Shown piece by piece: positions 35,508 through 44,437 of a stretch of 64,000 nt of DNA (position 1 is the first letter of the stretch; every line of letters starts with the position of its first letter). Source of the stretch: Pseudanabaena sp. Chao 1811 (GTDB lineage: Bacteria > Cyanobacteriota > Cyanobacteriia > Pseudanabaenales > Pseudanabaenaceae); the NCBI RefSeq assembly GCF_027942295.1, contig NZ_CP101416.1:4326501-4390500 (forward strand), in the 5' to 3' direction. Under the pieces are notes generated by a model. That model searched no databases and had not been told where the DNA came from. It saw nothing but the letters and a program-made list of their open reading frames with translations. The translations under genes were made by a program, and so were the position numbers.

Positions 35508-36679
35508 CTAAAAAAAAGATTGGGATGATAGTTTACTCAAATCCTGATTATTATCCGCCCACTGTTAACGCAGTTTATTTGTTGTCAGAACATTTTGACA
35601 TTGTTTTAATTGGTCGTAATCAAGAAACTCCCCATTGGCAATATCCATCTAATGTTTCGGTTCATCGTCTAGGTGAATATACATCTGTAAAAGAGAGAGT
35701 CCAGAGATCTGCCAAAGAAAAGCTCTGGGAATATACTGATTTTGTCATTCAATCACGCCGTCTTTTAAAAGATGTTTCTCTAATTTATGCTTATGACACT
35801 TTTGCATACATAGCATCCTATCTATCCGCTATCCATATATTCAAAAAAATTCCGCTGATTTACCACAGCCATGAGATCTCTGATAAATTATCTCCTCTAT
35901 CTTCTCTGTCAGGATTTCTTCAAAGAATCGAAAGAAAATTAATACACCACGCCACAATAGTTGTTTTCCCAGATAAAGACAGAGCTATTTTTTTTCAAAC
36001 TATAACAAATTTAAAAAAAACTCCACTTATTGTGCCTAATTTCCCCTTAAAATCTGTTTTCCAACTCCAGTTAGACTGGTATTCTGTAATTCCTAATCGT
36101 TGGCAATCCATTATTATCTTTTATAGAGGTACAATTTCTAACTCAAGCTCTATGCTGGAGATTATAACTTCTACCACTCTGATAAACAAAGATAGTCATA
36201 TAAAGTTCGTTGGATTCATGAATAAGGAGGCTGCTAAAGAAATTGATGATTTAATTAATACTCTTCAAATATCTAAAAATTTTTCTTATTTAGGTACAAT
36301 TCCTTACAATGATTTGCAAATGCATACATTATCTTCGACTATCGGATTTGCTCTATATAAGAATACTTCCTTTGATCGAGTAGCTTGTGTAACTGCTTGC
36401 AACAAAATATATGAGTATGCTGCCTGTGGTTTACCAGTTATTGTCAGCGACTTCCCCAACTATCGCGAATTTCTATGCAATGAATCTTGGGTGCGTTTTG
36501 CTAATCCTGAAGATCCTCATGCGATCGCTGATGCAATCAAAGATATTTTATGCGATTTTGAGGATTATCAAAAAACGTGTTCAGCAGCTAGACAAGCATT
36601 TGAGGAAAGATTTAATTATGAAATAGTTTTTTTCCCATTACTGACAGAAATCAAATGCTTAGTAAATGACAATCAATAA
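35504..36679 (+). CDS. Glycosyltransferase, GT4 family
   Basis: This 391-residue GT-B protein starts KKIGMIVYSNPDYYPPTVNA. Its donor domain is more divergent than the others in this cluster, but IIIFYRGTISNSSSMLEIIT, KFVGFMNKEA and the C-terminal CNKIYEYAACGLPVIVSDFP keep the family form. A HEISDKL stretch near residue 125 lies in a GT4-like acceptor domain. It is the last glycosyltransferase before the polymerase genes. Confidence 0.85.
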   Translation: MTKKKIGMIVYSNPDYYPPTVNAVYLLSEHFDIVLIGRNQETPHWQYPSNVSVHRLGEYTSVKERVQRSAKEKLWEYTDFVIQSRRLLKDVSLIYAYDTFAYIASYLSAIHIFKKIPLIYHSHEISDKLSPLSSLSGFLQRIERKLIHHATIVVFPDKDRAIFFQTITNLKKTPLIVPNFPLKSVFQLQLDWYSVIPNRWQSIIIFYRGTISNSSSMLEIITSTTLINKDSHIKFVGFMNKEAAKEIDDLINTLQISKNFSYLGTIPYNDLQMHTLSSTIGFALYKNTSFDRVACVTACNKIYEYAACGLPVIVSDFPNYREFLCNESWVRFANPEDPHAIADAIKDILCDFEDYQKTCSAARQAFEERFNYEIVFFPLLTEIKCLVNDNQ

Positions 36680-36707
36680 ATCAAAATAAATTTATGAGGT
36701 GTAATAA

Positions 36708-37073
36708 ATGTATAAATATAATCACAAACATATTGATTTACTTGAACCTCAAAAGCATCAAGATTATTTTAGAAAAGTGAAGTTTTTATTGTTGTCTTTT
36801 TTAATAATATATAGCGTTTATATGCTTAACAAGCCTCCAGAATCTAGCTCTCTTGCAAAAGTGATTTCAGTCTTGGGAATAATTTGGGTTGGAACAATAC
36901 CGTGTTTCCAGTATCTTGGATATCGCAATCGTCCTTCCATACCATTTTTACCTCTAGTAGGATACTTTTATGATACCACTTTCAGCTTCCCAATGTTTTT
37001 CGATGATAAAAAAATTCACTGTATCTGGTCTTTAACAGATAATGATTTAACCAAAGAAGATAATTTTTATTAA
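36708..37073 (+). pseudogene. N-terminal remnant of a membrane polymerase-like protein
   Basis: The 121 residues have an N-terminal polar stretch, two hydrophobic helices (about 25-43 and 50-70) and RNRPSIPFLPLVGYFYDTTF, which resembles the start of larger O-antigen polymerase-like proteins in cyanobacterial glycan loci. It ends abruptly after WSLTDNDL. Downstream, 37081-37257 contains more hydrophobic coding-like sequence in another frame, with an internal TAG. This suggests a broken gene, not a complete small protein; the adjacent polymerase may have taken over. Confidence 0.6.
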
Positions 37074-37080
37074 TAAAATT

Positions 37081-37257
37081 AATATTTATTACTGGAATCT
37101 TTTTTATATATTCATTAGCTGTCTATTTATTTATTTATTATCAATTATATAGTTTGATTTCTCCACTTGTTTATTGATTATCCTTATGGTTTTTTATAAA
37201 ATTTTATCTCATATTGAAAAATATATCAGAAAGATATTAGCATTGAAGAAATAGACT
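37081..37257 (+). pseudogene. Downstream relic of the same broken membrane gene
   Basis: Reading from AAT at 37081, the frame gives WNLFYIFISCLFIYLLSII, a TAG, then FDFSTCLLIILMVFYKILSH and a stop at 37257. The hydrophobic pattern is that of membrane helices. It is shifted by one frame from the preceding remnant. It may be chance AT-rich hydrophobicity, so this call is tentative. Confidence 0.35.
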
Positions 37258-37282
37258 ATCTAAATACTAATTAAAGATTGGA

Positions 37283-38800
37283 ATGAAGGGAAAAAATATT
37301 TTTCTAGAAATCATTAGTGATAGGACAAGTATTTTCCTACTTATCTTGTCTACTTTTTTGTGTTTGTTTACAATTCAAACTGGCATCAATTTTTTGGCTT
37401 TATCTTTATTCGTTTCTGGAATTTGTGGAATATTTCTAATTGTCAGCACTTTTTTAGTAGAGATTAAAATATTGCGAATTTTAGCTTCATCTACTCTTAA
37501 TGGCTATGCAATAGGGGCTTTAAATACTTACATATTTGCAAATGAATACTGGCAAAAAAGCTTAAGTGAATATACATTAGAAGATATAGGTAATGCAGTT
37601 GTAGCTTTAAATATTTACTGTACAGTTCTTATTATACTATCTAACATATCTAAATTAGATACTCTAGTTATCAAAAGCCTACAATTTAAAATAAGATCTG
37701 CACATAAGTCAACTTATATCTATTTAACTTATCTTGGTCTATTTATATCTACTATACAGATTTATCTGATCGTGTCAGGGCAAGCTATATTTAATGCGGC
37801 ATCATCAATCACTAAGTCTACGGAAAACAATTCAAACTTGACTAATTTTGATATCTATCTTTCAGTTGGATATTTTTTATGCAATTTAGCGCCTTTTTTG
37901 ATCGGAATTTTGATGGGTTGGTCATCATCAAAGCAAAATATTTATGCTGTCAAAAATTATCCATTATATTTTATGTGTTTTAGTTGTTTTTTGTGGCTGC
38001 TAATTGCAGGCAGAAGAGATATATTGTTTGGTGCTATAAGTGTTTTTATAGGTTTTATTATAAGTAATTGTAATTATAAAAGTATAATATCACGTCAATT
38101 CCTTTCTATAAAAAAAGTTTGTGTGATTAGCTTAGTCATATTATTAGTTTGGTTTGGGTTTAATTTCTTTGCATATCTACGTTTTTATTCTTATACTTAT
38201 TACAAAACAGTTGATACTACCTTGATATCTTACTTGCTAGATGCTTTTTCTTCTTATTTAGATATATTGACAGATCCTTCTAAACAAGAAAAATTGAAAA
38301 TATTTAATGAACTAGTTGAGCAGAATCTCTCTACAAGAACCTTTGTATTTGGTTTCCTAGTTACATCAGTTCATGTTGTAACTAGGATAGGAGCTTTAAT
38401 GGGGCAAGATTTTATCTCAAACTTATTAGTGTCTTCACCTAGTAATTTTTTTATTGATAAAACAACAGTTATCGCAGGTGAAAACCTTTATAATTATTTC
38501 TACAACTTATCTTTACCAGATATTGCTAATTCATATATCACATCAGCATTTTTAGATTTTTCATGGATAGGATTACTCATATACCCTTTGGTAATTTATC
38601 TAATTTATAATTTTTTGACAAAGATAACAATAGATAGTAATTTAATTTTATTGTATATAACTCTGATATCTTCCCTACTTCAGAATTCACTTAATGGTGC
38701 TGAATCTACTACTATTACTTTTTTTGTAAATTGCAGACAATTTCTACTTTTCTATTTAATTACTTATTTATCTAAAGTTCTATTTTTTAAAACAAAATAA
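37283..38800 (+). CDS. Wzy-type oligosaccharide polymerase (O-antigen polymerase-like)
   Basis: This 505-residue membrane protein has roughly 10-12 hydrophobic helices and a large soluble loop (about residues 305-395). It has no strong universal motif, as is normal for Wzy. The position beside the flippase, in a glycan run, is the main reason for the call. Wzy joins the flipped repeat units into a polymer on the periplasmic side. The gene is very AT-rich with rare GC codons, unlike the flanking core genes, which points to transfer. An alternative is an unrelated exopolysaccharide transporter. Confidence 0.75.
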   Translation: MKGKNIFLEIISDRTSIFLLILSTFLCLFTIQTGINFLALSLFVSGICGIFLIVSTFLVEIKILRILASSTLNGYAIGALNTYIFANEYWQKSLSEYTLEDIGNAVVALNIYCTVLIILSNISKLDTLVIKSLQFKIRSAHKSTYIYLTYLGLFISTIQIYLIVSGQAIFNAASSITKSTENNSNLTNFDIYLSVGYFLCNLAPFLIGILMGWSSSKQNIYAVKNYPLYFMCFSCFLWLLIAGRRDILFGAISVFIGFIISNCNYKSIISRQFLSIKKVCVISLVILLVWFGFNFFAYLRFYSYTYYKTVDTTLISYLLDAFSSYLDILTDPSKQEKLKIFNELVEQNLSTRTFVFGFLVTSVHVVTRIGALMGQDFISNLLVSSPSNFFIDKTTVIAGENLYNYFYNLSLPDIANSYITSAFLDFSWIGLLIYPLVIYLIYNFLTKITIDSNLILLYITLISSLLQNSLNGAESTTITFFVNCRQFLLFYLITYLSKVLFFKTK

Positions 38801-38935
38801 GATGCTTGATTTATTAGTTGAGTGGATTATACAATCCTATCAAAAACTTGTTGTTCTGAACCTTTCTAATCATTTAATTGTCGATCAATAACCAAACAAG
38901 AATATCAAAACATTAGTAATTAAATCCACATCAAA

Positions 38936-39772
38936 ATGTTTCTATCTATCATTATTTTGACTTACAATGAAACAGTGAATTTACCTGCTTGTCTCACAAG
39001 CTTACAAGCTCTTAATGCAGAAATATTTATTGTTGATTCTGGTAGTTCAGATAATACTGTTGAAATTGCAAAACAAGCTGGTTGTCAGGTTTTCATTCAT
39101 CCTTGGGAAAATTATGCAAAACAATTAAATTGGGCACTAGAAAATTTGCCAATTTCTACACCTTGGGTTATGCGCCTTGATGCCGATGAATGCCTTACCT
39201 CTAAACTAGTTAATGAATTAAAATATGTTTTGCCGAAAACACCTGATCAAATTACTGGATATCAGGTAAAACGGCGTGTATTTTTTATGGGACGCTGGAT
39301 TCGCTATGGGGGCTATTATCCTACGTGGTTACTGAGAGTTTGGCGTAACGGTTTAGGGACTTGTGAACAGCGCTGGATGGATGAGCATATTCTGCTTACT
39401 GAAGGTAAAGTTGCTAATCTCAAATATGACATCATTGATGACAACCAAAAAGGATTGACTTTTTGGACAGACAAACATAACCGCTATGCAGACCGCGAGG
39501 TTAAAGACTTGCTAAGTATGCCAGATGATCAAGATGACCTAATAAGTAGCACTCAATCTTCTCAAGCTGGAAAACGAAGATGGTTAAAGAAAAACTTTTA
39601 TGCGCGATCGCCTCTTTTCTTGCGTGCTTTTCTATATTTCCTAACGCGCTATATTATCGGATTAGGATTTCTAGATGGTATCCAAGGTCTGATTTTTCAT
39701 TTCCTTCAGGGCTTTTGGTATCGCTTTTTAGTCGATGCCAAAATATATGAGATTACCCGAAAGCGAAATTAA
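38936..39772 (+). CDS. Glycosyltransferase, GT2 family
   Basis: This 278-residue GT-A enzyme has the GT2 core: SIIILTYNETVNLPACLTSL, IVDSGSSDNTVEIAKQAG and the metal-binding DAD in VMRLDADECLTSKLVNEL, then RRVFFMGRWIRYGGYYPTWL. It resembles the KdtX/WaaE-like glucosyltransferase group. C-terminal hydrophobic residues may anchor it to the membrane. It is the last gene of the plus-strand glycan run, 40 bp before the decayed ispG repeat. Confidence 0.93.
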   Translation: MFLSIIILTYNETVNLPACLTSLQALNAEIFIVDSGSSDNTVEIAKQAGCQVFIHPWENYAKQLNWALENLPISTPWVMRLDADECLTSKLVNELKYVLPKTPDQITGYQVKRRVFFMGRWIRYGGYYPTWLLRVWRNGLGTCEQRWMDEHILLTEGKVANLKYDIIDDNQKGLTFWTDKHNRYADREVKDLLSMPDDQDDLISSTQSSQAGKRRWLKKNFYARSPLFLRAFLYFLTRYIIGLGFLDGIQGLIFHFLQGFWYRFLVDAKIYEITRKRN

Positions 39773-39811
39773 TTCTATAGAAATTTTTTTGAATAAATTG
39801 GAATATATATA

Positions 39812-39838
39812 GGCTCGACCCAGCGATTATCGGATTTA
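39812..39838 (-). repeat. Decayed direct copy of the ispG 3' end
   Basis: Positions 39812-39838 and 42911-42937 both contain ACCCAGCGAT and TCGGATTT, with about 23-24 matches in 27. In the minus-strand reading this copy gives KSDNRWVEP, against KSDDRWVDP at the end of IspG. It lies beyond the stop of the broken DUF29 gene. It may be a relic of a gene-end duplication. Confidence 0.6.
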
Positions 39839-40884
39839 GTTATAAAATTATTTAAAATCAATAGGGCGATTGAGAACGATTTCAATGTTTTAGGGGCAGA
39901 TCTCAGGAAAATTGGCACTGGTCAGTAAAGGAGTGAGGGTTAAAATAAAGAGGTAGAGTCGGAAGAAAGCATGGAATGTCCCCACTGCCAAAGCGAAAAA
40001 GTGGTCAAGAATGGCAAAGATTACCACCAAGACGGCAAAGCGATCCAAAATTACTTATGCAAAGGATGTGGCAAGCGATTCAACGAACGGACAGGAACAG
40101 CGATGTCAAGGCTAAGAACCCCAGCAAGTATCGTGTCCTATGCCCTGAAAATGAGGACAGAGGGGATGGGAATCAGAGCAAGTGGGAGAGTGCTAGAAAA
40201 ATCACACACTAGCATCATGAGATGGGAGCAAAAACTGGCAAATCATGCAGAACAATGGAGTCCAGAAGCCCCAGCAGGAGGAGAAGTGACTATTGAAGGA
40301 GATGAAATTTATACTCGCGTAGGCGAGAACCTTCCCCCCCAGTGAATCAAAAGGGTGGACAGTGATATTTATCGAACGTAACAGTCGCTCTTGGATTGAA
40401 GCAAAGGCAGGACAGAAAAATACCGAGCTATTTGCAAAAGCAACAAAAACAGCATGGACATGGGGAAAGGCAAGTCAATACATCCGATGGTTTAGCGATG
40501 GGGAAAGGAGATATGCCCAACAACTGTGGCAAATGGCAAGTGTATACCTCAAATCCACCGAAGTAAGTCGTGAGTATGGACATCGGAAAGTATGGCGATA
40601 TGGATTAGAAGTGGCGATCAAAATCAAAGGCTCACAGGGAAATCGTCGGGTCGAATGGGTAAAACCTGAGCATCCCTATACAGCGATTAGCGACAAGAGT
40701 GAAGTTCATGCTAATCACAATGAAGCAAACAACAGTGCCTTGAGAAGTAGATGTAGCGCTTATCGCCGCAGACAAAACCTGTATTCAAAGAATACTGAAG
40801 GATTACAACGCACAGTCACTGTGCAAAGATTAGTGCACAACTGGGTAAGACCTCATGCGGGCTTAGGCAAGAATAAGACTCCAG

Positions 40885-40892
40885 CTATGGCG
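40885..40892. repeat. Left 8-bp target duplication of the IS256-family element
   Basis: CTATGGCG directly before the left end of the inner IS, repeated at 42230-42237. Confidence 0.95.
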
Positions 40893-42229
40893 GAGAGTGT
40901 AAAGTGAAATGTGTAAAGTCTGGGATATATACAGAGAGATGATCTAGACACACAATTACCAACACTAAAGCTGATGAATATACGCAAAGAATTGCTCGAC
41001 GAATTGCTGCAAGAATGTAAAACACCACCTGACCTATTCGGAGAAGGAGGAATCCTGAAGCAACTGACGACCGCATTAGTGGAGAGAGCATTGGAAGCAG
41101 AACTATCCATGCATCTGGGCTACGGAAAACATGAACCAAGACCAGAAGGACAAACTAACAGTCGCAACGGTTATAGCCAGAAAAAAGTGCAAGGTGACTT
41201 TGGCGTAGCCGAAATCGCAGTCCCCCGAGATCGGCAAGGGGAGTTTGAACCGCAGATGGTGAAGAAAGGACAAAGTCGCTTGTCAGGACTAGATGAAAAG
41301 ATCATTGCTCTCTACGCACGAGGTATGAGTGTCAGGGATATTCAAGCCCAGTTGCAAGAAATGTATGGTGTTGAAGTATCACCAACACTTATTTCCAATG
41401 TTACAGATGCAGTAATTGACGAGGTGAAGCAATGGCAAAACCGTCCCCTTGAAGCAGTCTATCCAATCGTCTTTCTGGACTGTCTAGTCATCAAAGTCCG
41501 AGACAATGGCAGAGTGATTAACAAATCCTTGTACTTTGCCTTGGGCGTGAATATGGACGGGTACAAGGAATTACTGGGTATGTGGATTTCTCCGAATGAA
41601 GGTGCGAAATTCTGGTTGTCAGTACTCACCGAAATTCACAACTGTGGGGTCAAAGATATTTTGATTGCCTGTGTCGATGGCTTGACTGGTTTCCCTAATG
41701 CGATTGAGACGGTATTTCCTAAAACTCAGGTGCAGTTATGCATTGTCCACATGGTCAGAAACTCGGTCGCTTTTGTACCTTGGCAACAACGCAAGCAAGT
41801 TTGTGCTGACCTCAAGGCTATTTATAGCGCGGCGACGGAATCGGAGGCTGAGTTTAATCTCGAACTCTTTGCTGAAAAGTGGGACAAGCAATATCCATCA
41901 ATCTCCAAGTCTTGGCGCAGTCATTGGGCAAACATTATCCCCTTCTTTGCTTTCCCGACCGAGATTCGCAGGGCGATTTATACCACCAATGCGATTGAGT
42001 CGATGAACAGTAGTTTGCGGAAGGTGATTAAATCCCAACAGATTTTTCCCTCTGATGATGCTGCTTTCAAGCTCGTTTATTTAGCAATGCGGAATATCTC
42101 GAAGAAGTGGACGATGCCGATTCGTGATTGGAAACCTGCTCTTAATCGCTTTGCCATCCTCTTCGAGGATCGTCTCCACGTCTAGCTTCTAGACTTTACA
42201 CATTTTACTTGACAGTCTCCTATGGCGAT
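40893..42229 (+). mobile_element. IS256-family insertion sequence, 1337 bp, complete
   Basis: The ends are GAGAGTGTAAAGTGAAATGT (left) and the complement of GAGACTGTCAAGTAAAATGT (right); the terminal repeats continue inward to TGTAAAGTCT with a few mismatches. An exact 8-bp target duplication CTATGGCG flanks it. One full-length transposase gene is inside. It lies within the IS1 transposase, so it arrived later. Confidence 0.96.
40974..42185 (+). CDS. IS256-family (Mutator-type) transposase
   Basis: This 403-residue DDE transposase is apparently intact and so may be active. The DDE regions are [14 protein letters not shown] (first Asp), [18 protein letters not shown] (second Asp) and [18 protein letters not shown] (Glu). 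The CIVHMVRNS motif between them and the N-terminal GYGKHEPRP and [10 protein letters not shown] are family features. Length and motif order are normal. The start [14 protein letters not shown] is the first ATG inside the element's left end. Confidence 0.96.
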   Translation: MNIRKELLDELLQECKTPPDLFGEGGILKQLTTALVERALEAELSMHLGYGKHEPRPEGQTNSRNGYSQKKVQGDFGVAEIAVPRDRQGEFEPQMVKKGQSRLSGLDEKIIALYARGMSVRDIQAQLQEMYGVEVSPTLISNVTDAVIDEVKQWQNRPLEAVYPIVFLDCLVIKVRDNGRVINKSLYFALGVNMDGYKELLGMWISPNEGAKFWLSVLTEIHNCGVKDILIACVDGLTGFPNAIETVFPKTQVQLCIVHMVRNSVAFVPWQQRKQVCADLKAIYSAATESEAEFNLELFAEKWDKQYPSISKSWRSHWANIIPFFAFPTEIRRAIYTTNAIESMNSSLRKVIKSQQIFPSDDAAFKLVYLAMRNISKKWTMPIRDWKPALNRFAILFEDRLHV

Positions 42230-42237
42230 TGGTCTAT
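42230..42237. repeat. Right 8-bp target duplication of the IS256-family element
   Basis: CTATGGCG directly after the right end of the IS256-family element; identical to 40885-40892. Confidence 0.95.
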
Positions 42238-42386
42238 ATCATCGACCGCTTTCCATGTTGGAGTTGCTCTCATTACGAGGCTTTACTTCTCTCACGGGTT
42301 AACTGACCAGTGCCATTTAAGCCAGTTTCCCGCATGACATTATAACGAGCAACCCGATACATCTTTTCGAGAGATTCATTATCTAA

Positions 42387-42526
42387 CCCAAGTTGCTACC
42401 TATTCATTTAAGACTAAAGTTAAAATAAAAAATGCTAGATTTTTATATAAAAATAGCGTCATTTTGGACTTAGCGAGGCTGTTTTTAACTTGTTTTGAGC
42501 CGATTTTTAATAGGTAGCAACTTGGG
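42387..42526. mobile_element. 140-bp MITE inside the DUF29 gene
   Basis: Perfect 18-bp ends, CCCAAGTTGCTACCTATT (42387-42404) and AATAGGTAGCAACTTGGG (42509-42526), are flanked by an 8-bp duplication TTATCTAA (42379-42386 and 42527-42534). There is no open frame that could be a transposase. It must be moved by an element with similar ends elsewhere in the genome. Confidence 0.95.
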
Positions 42527-42906
42527 TTATCTAAATATCGAGACAGACTGGGACTATCTTCTAGATAGAGTCTTATATCATCGCGTTCTCTACCAATGGC
42601 ATTTTGCCAACTGCGCGATCGCTTATGACTTTGATAATCCCATTTTAGTAGATGATGCAAGATAAGCCGCAAACTACTCAATAGGTGATCACGTTCCCGT
42701 TTGGATAAATCCCTTACCTCTTCCACCAAATTTTCAATATCCAATCGTGTAAAGTTTCCCGATGCAAGTAAATCAGCCATAGTTTTTGCCCATTGGCTAT
42801 AGTCTTGTTCGTATAGTTTCTTCATATTAATTTCCTTGAAACAAGGAAAACAATACGCTTATATTTAAACTTAGATAAAATATAAACTTAGGTAAACCAC
42901 AAACAA

Positions 42907-44172
42907 CTAAGGATCAACCCAGCGATCGTCGGATTTGATGAGGGCAATTAATTGTTCTACCCCTTCGGCTTCAGGTACGCGCTTAATTTCTTCTTTGCCG
43001 CGATAGAGTGAGATTGTGCCGGGAGTTTTGCCGACATAGCCGTAGTCTGCGTCTGCCATTTCTCCAGGTCCGTTGACGATGCAACCCATGACAGCAATAT
43101 CGAGACCGACGAGGTGATTAGTTGCTTCACGGACTTTATGGAGGACTTCTTCGAGGTTAAATAGGGTGCGTCCGCAGGATGGACAGGCGACATACTCCAC
43201 CATTGTTTTGCGGAGTCCGAGGGATTGGAGAATGCTGTAGCAAACGGGGATTTCCTTTTCGGGAGCTTCGGTGAGGGATACGCGTATGGTGTCACCGATG
43301 CCTTGAGCAAGTAATGTGGCAATGCCTGCGGTAGACTTGATCCGTCCATATTCACCATCGCCTGCTTCGGTTACGCCGAGGTGCAAGGGGTAATCCATGC
43401 CCAATTGATCCATGCGTTTGACCATCAATTGATAGGCTGCGATCATCACAGGGACGCGGGAAGCCTTCATGGAGATGACAATATTTCTAAAGTCGAGGTC
43501 TTCACAGATGCGGATAAACTCGATCGCTGATTCGACCATGCCCTGAGGAGTGTCACCGTAGGTAAAGAGCATCCGTTCGGCGAGGGAACCGTGATTTACG
43601 CCGATTCGCATCGCTTTGCCCTGTTCTTTGAGGGATAGAACTAGGGGCTTAAGGGTGTCACGGACTTTTTCGGCGATTTCGTCAAATTCTGATTGGGTGT
43701 ATTCAGTGCGATCAGCTTTAGGCTTTTCGAATACATAGAGTCCGGGATTGATGCGAACTTTGTGAATATGCTTAGCGACTTCAAGGGCAATTTTCATGCC
43801 GTTGTGGTGGACATCGGCGACTAGAGGCACATCGAGATAAGTACGCTTGAGCTTTTGGCGGATTTCTGAGAGGGCGGCGGCATGAGCCATGCTGGGGACG
43901 GTGACGCGGACAATTTCACAACCAATTTCATGCAGGCGGCGAATTGCAGCGACGGAGCCATCGATATCGAGAGTATCTTCGTTAATCATCGACTGCACAA
44001 CTACGGGCGCACCACCACCGATGGTGATATTGCCTACTTGCACGGGTCGGGTTTTGCGTCTGACGATTACACCGAGATTTTCACTGCCATCGATGATTGG
44101 CTCAACTTTGCCATTTTGGGTGCTGGGTCTATTCTCAGAAACAGTCGTCATAACACTTTTCGTTGCTTTCAA
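42907..44172 (-). CDS. ispG: 4-hydroxy-3-methylbut-2-enyl-diphosphate synthase (MEP pathway)
   Basis: IspG turns methylerythritol cyclodiphosphate into HMBPP with an iron-sulfur cluster, feeding carotenoid, chlorophyll tail and quinone synthesis. The 421 residues contain [19 protein letters not shown] near the N-terminus, [20 protein letters not shown], the TIM barrel motif [14 protein letters not shown] and the cluster site CPSCGRTLF followed by [19 protein letters not shown] (cysteines 331, 334, 365 by rough count). Methionines at residues 1 and 8 could both start. The 3' end has a decayed copy at 39812. No other MEP gene is adjacent. Confidence 0.97.
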   Translation of the reverse strand: MKATKSVMTTVSENRPSTQNGKVEPIIDGSENLGVIVRRKTRPVQVGNITIGGGAPVVVQSMINEDTLDIDGSVAAIRRLHEIGCEIVRVTVPSMAHAAALSEIRQKLKRTYLDVPLVADVHHNGMKIALEVAKHIHKVRINPGLYVFEKPKADRTEYTQSEFDEIAEKVRDTLKPLVLSLKEQGKAMRIGVNHGSLAERMLFTYGDTPQGMVESAIEFIRICEDLDFRNIVISMKASRVPVMIAAYQLMVKRMDQLGMDYPLHLGVTEAGDGEYGRIKSTAGIATLLAQGIGDTIRVSLTEAPEKEIPVCYSILQSLGLRKTMVEYVACPSCGRTLFNLEEVLHKVREATNHLVGLDIAVMGCIVNGPGEMADADYGYVGKTPGTISLYRGKEEIKRVPEAEGVEQLIALIKSDDRWVDP

Positions 44173-44256
44173 CTATTTAGTGTATCTGAAGTGGCACATC
44201 GTGAAAATCATTTTTTCTGGTCAATATCCTATGGTTTACAAAAGATTGAACCTATA

Positions 44257-44328
44257 CAGCGCTTTGCGCTGACTGGAACCCCAGAGAAATTTTTGAAAGC
44301 TGCGCTTTCAAAAATTTCTCTGGGGTTC
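44257..44328. repeat. Dispersed palindromic element, copy B
   Basis: TACAGCGCTTTGCGC (44255-44269) is followed by a 25-bp perfect stem, 44276-44300 against 44304-44328, with loop TGC and core AGAGAAATTTTTGAAAGC. In reverse it is the same layout as copy A at 16019-16095. It lies between ispG and mntC, which are divergent, so it is not a plain terminator. Confidence 0.65.
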
Positions 44329-44370
44329 TTATTCGTAGTAGATAGACACATTTCTTAAAATTAGGGTGGC

Positions 44371-44437
44371 TTTTCATAATCGTTTCATTTTCTTGGCTTT
44401 CTATGCTATATTTCAAAAAGTGAAACGATTATGAAAA
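44371..44437. promoter_or_regulatory. Long inverted repeat flanking the mntC promoter region
   Basis: TTTTCATAATCGTTTCA (44371-44387) and its perfect complement TGAAACGATTATGAAAA (44421-44437) are 33 bp apart, and the right arm overlaps the first ATG of mntC. A second, smaller inverted repeat GATTATGAAAATAATC lies at 44427-44442 and resembles Fur/Zur-type boxes in general shape. A metalloregulator acting here is likely; which one cannot be read from the sequence. Confidence 0.75.

Larger units (their letters stand above)
39971..42302 (+). pseudogene. IS1-family transposase, frameshifted and interrupted
   Basis: Part 1 (39971-40345) has the zinc ribbon CPHCQSEKVVKNGKDYHQDG, CKGCGKRF, a helix-turn-helix and the first DDE aspartate in EGDEIYTRV. 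A C7 run at 40334-40340 then shifts the frame; six Cs would read on as PPSESKGWT. Part 2 (40362 on) carries DDE motifs WFSDGERRYA and HANHNEANNSALR. The reading stops at 40907 inside the IS256 end. After removal of the IS256 and one 8-bp duplicate the frame rejoins as PAMAIGLYHRPLSMLELLSL and ends at 42302. Confidence 0.88.
39913..42315. mobile_element. IS1-family insertion sequence, split by an IS256-family element
   Basis: The terminal inverted repeats are TGGCACTGGTCAGT (39913) and its exact complement at 42302-42315. Without the inner element it would be about 1.06 kb. The transposase is on the plus strand. I see no matching direct repeats of 8-9 bp outside the ends, so either the flank has decayed or deletion or recombination took place after insertion. 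Confidence 0.88.
39852..42825 (-). pseudogene. DUF29-family gene broken by a MITE, an IS1-family element and an internal stop
   Basis: The intact start at 42825 gives MKKLYEQDYSQWAKTMADLL and on to SLSRYLDN, typical of DUF29, a small helical cyanobacterial family of unknown function. At that point a 140-bp MITE (42387-42526) enters; the native frame resumes as ESLEKMYRVARYNVMRETGL at 42325-42386. Then the IS1-family element (39913-42315) intervenes. The tail resumes at 39912 with FPEICP, a TAA where Tyr would be expected, NIEIVLNRPIDFK and a stop at 39852. Removing the insertions gives a near full-length DUF29 protein. An open frame from 42400 simply reads into the MITE. Confidence 0.85.

Noticed and set aside
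23437-39912. tRNA-Leu as integration site of the glycan cluster
   Set aside because: I could not find a duplicated tRNA 3' end (TTCGAGTCTCTCCATCCGC) at the right boundary, so an att site is not supported.
39976-40212. 78-residue frame in another frame of the IS1 transposase
   Set aside because: Overlaps the recognised zinc-ribbon frame and lacks any domain.
39905-42323. Expected 8-9 bp target duplication of the IS1-family element
   Set aside because: The flanks AGGAAAAT and TTTAAGCC do not match, so I do not claim one.
43882-44358. Plus-strand frames opposite ispG, up to 158 residues
   Set aside because: They are antisense shadows of a highly conserved gene with no domain of their own.
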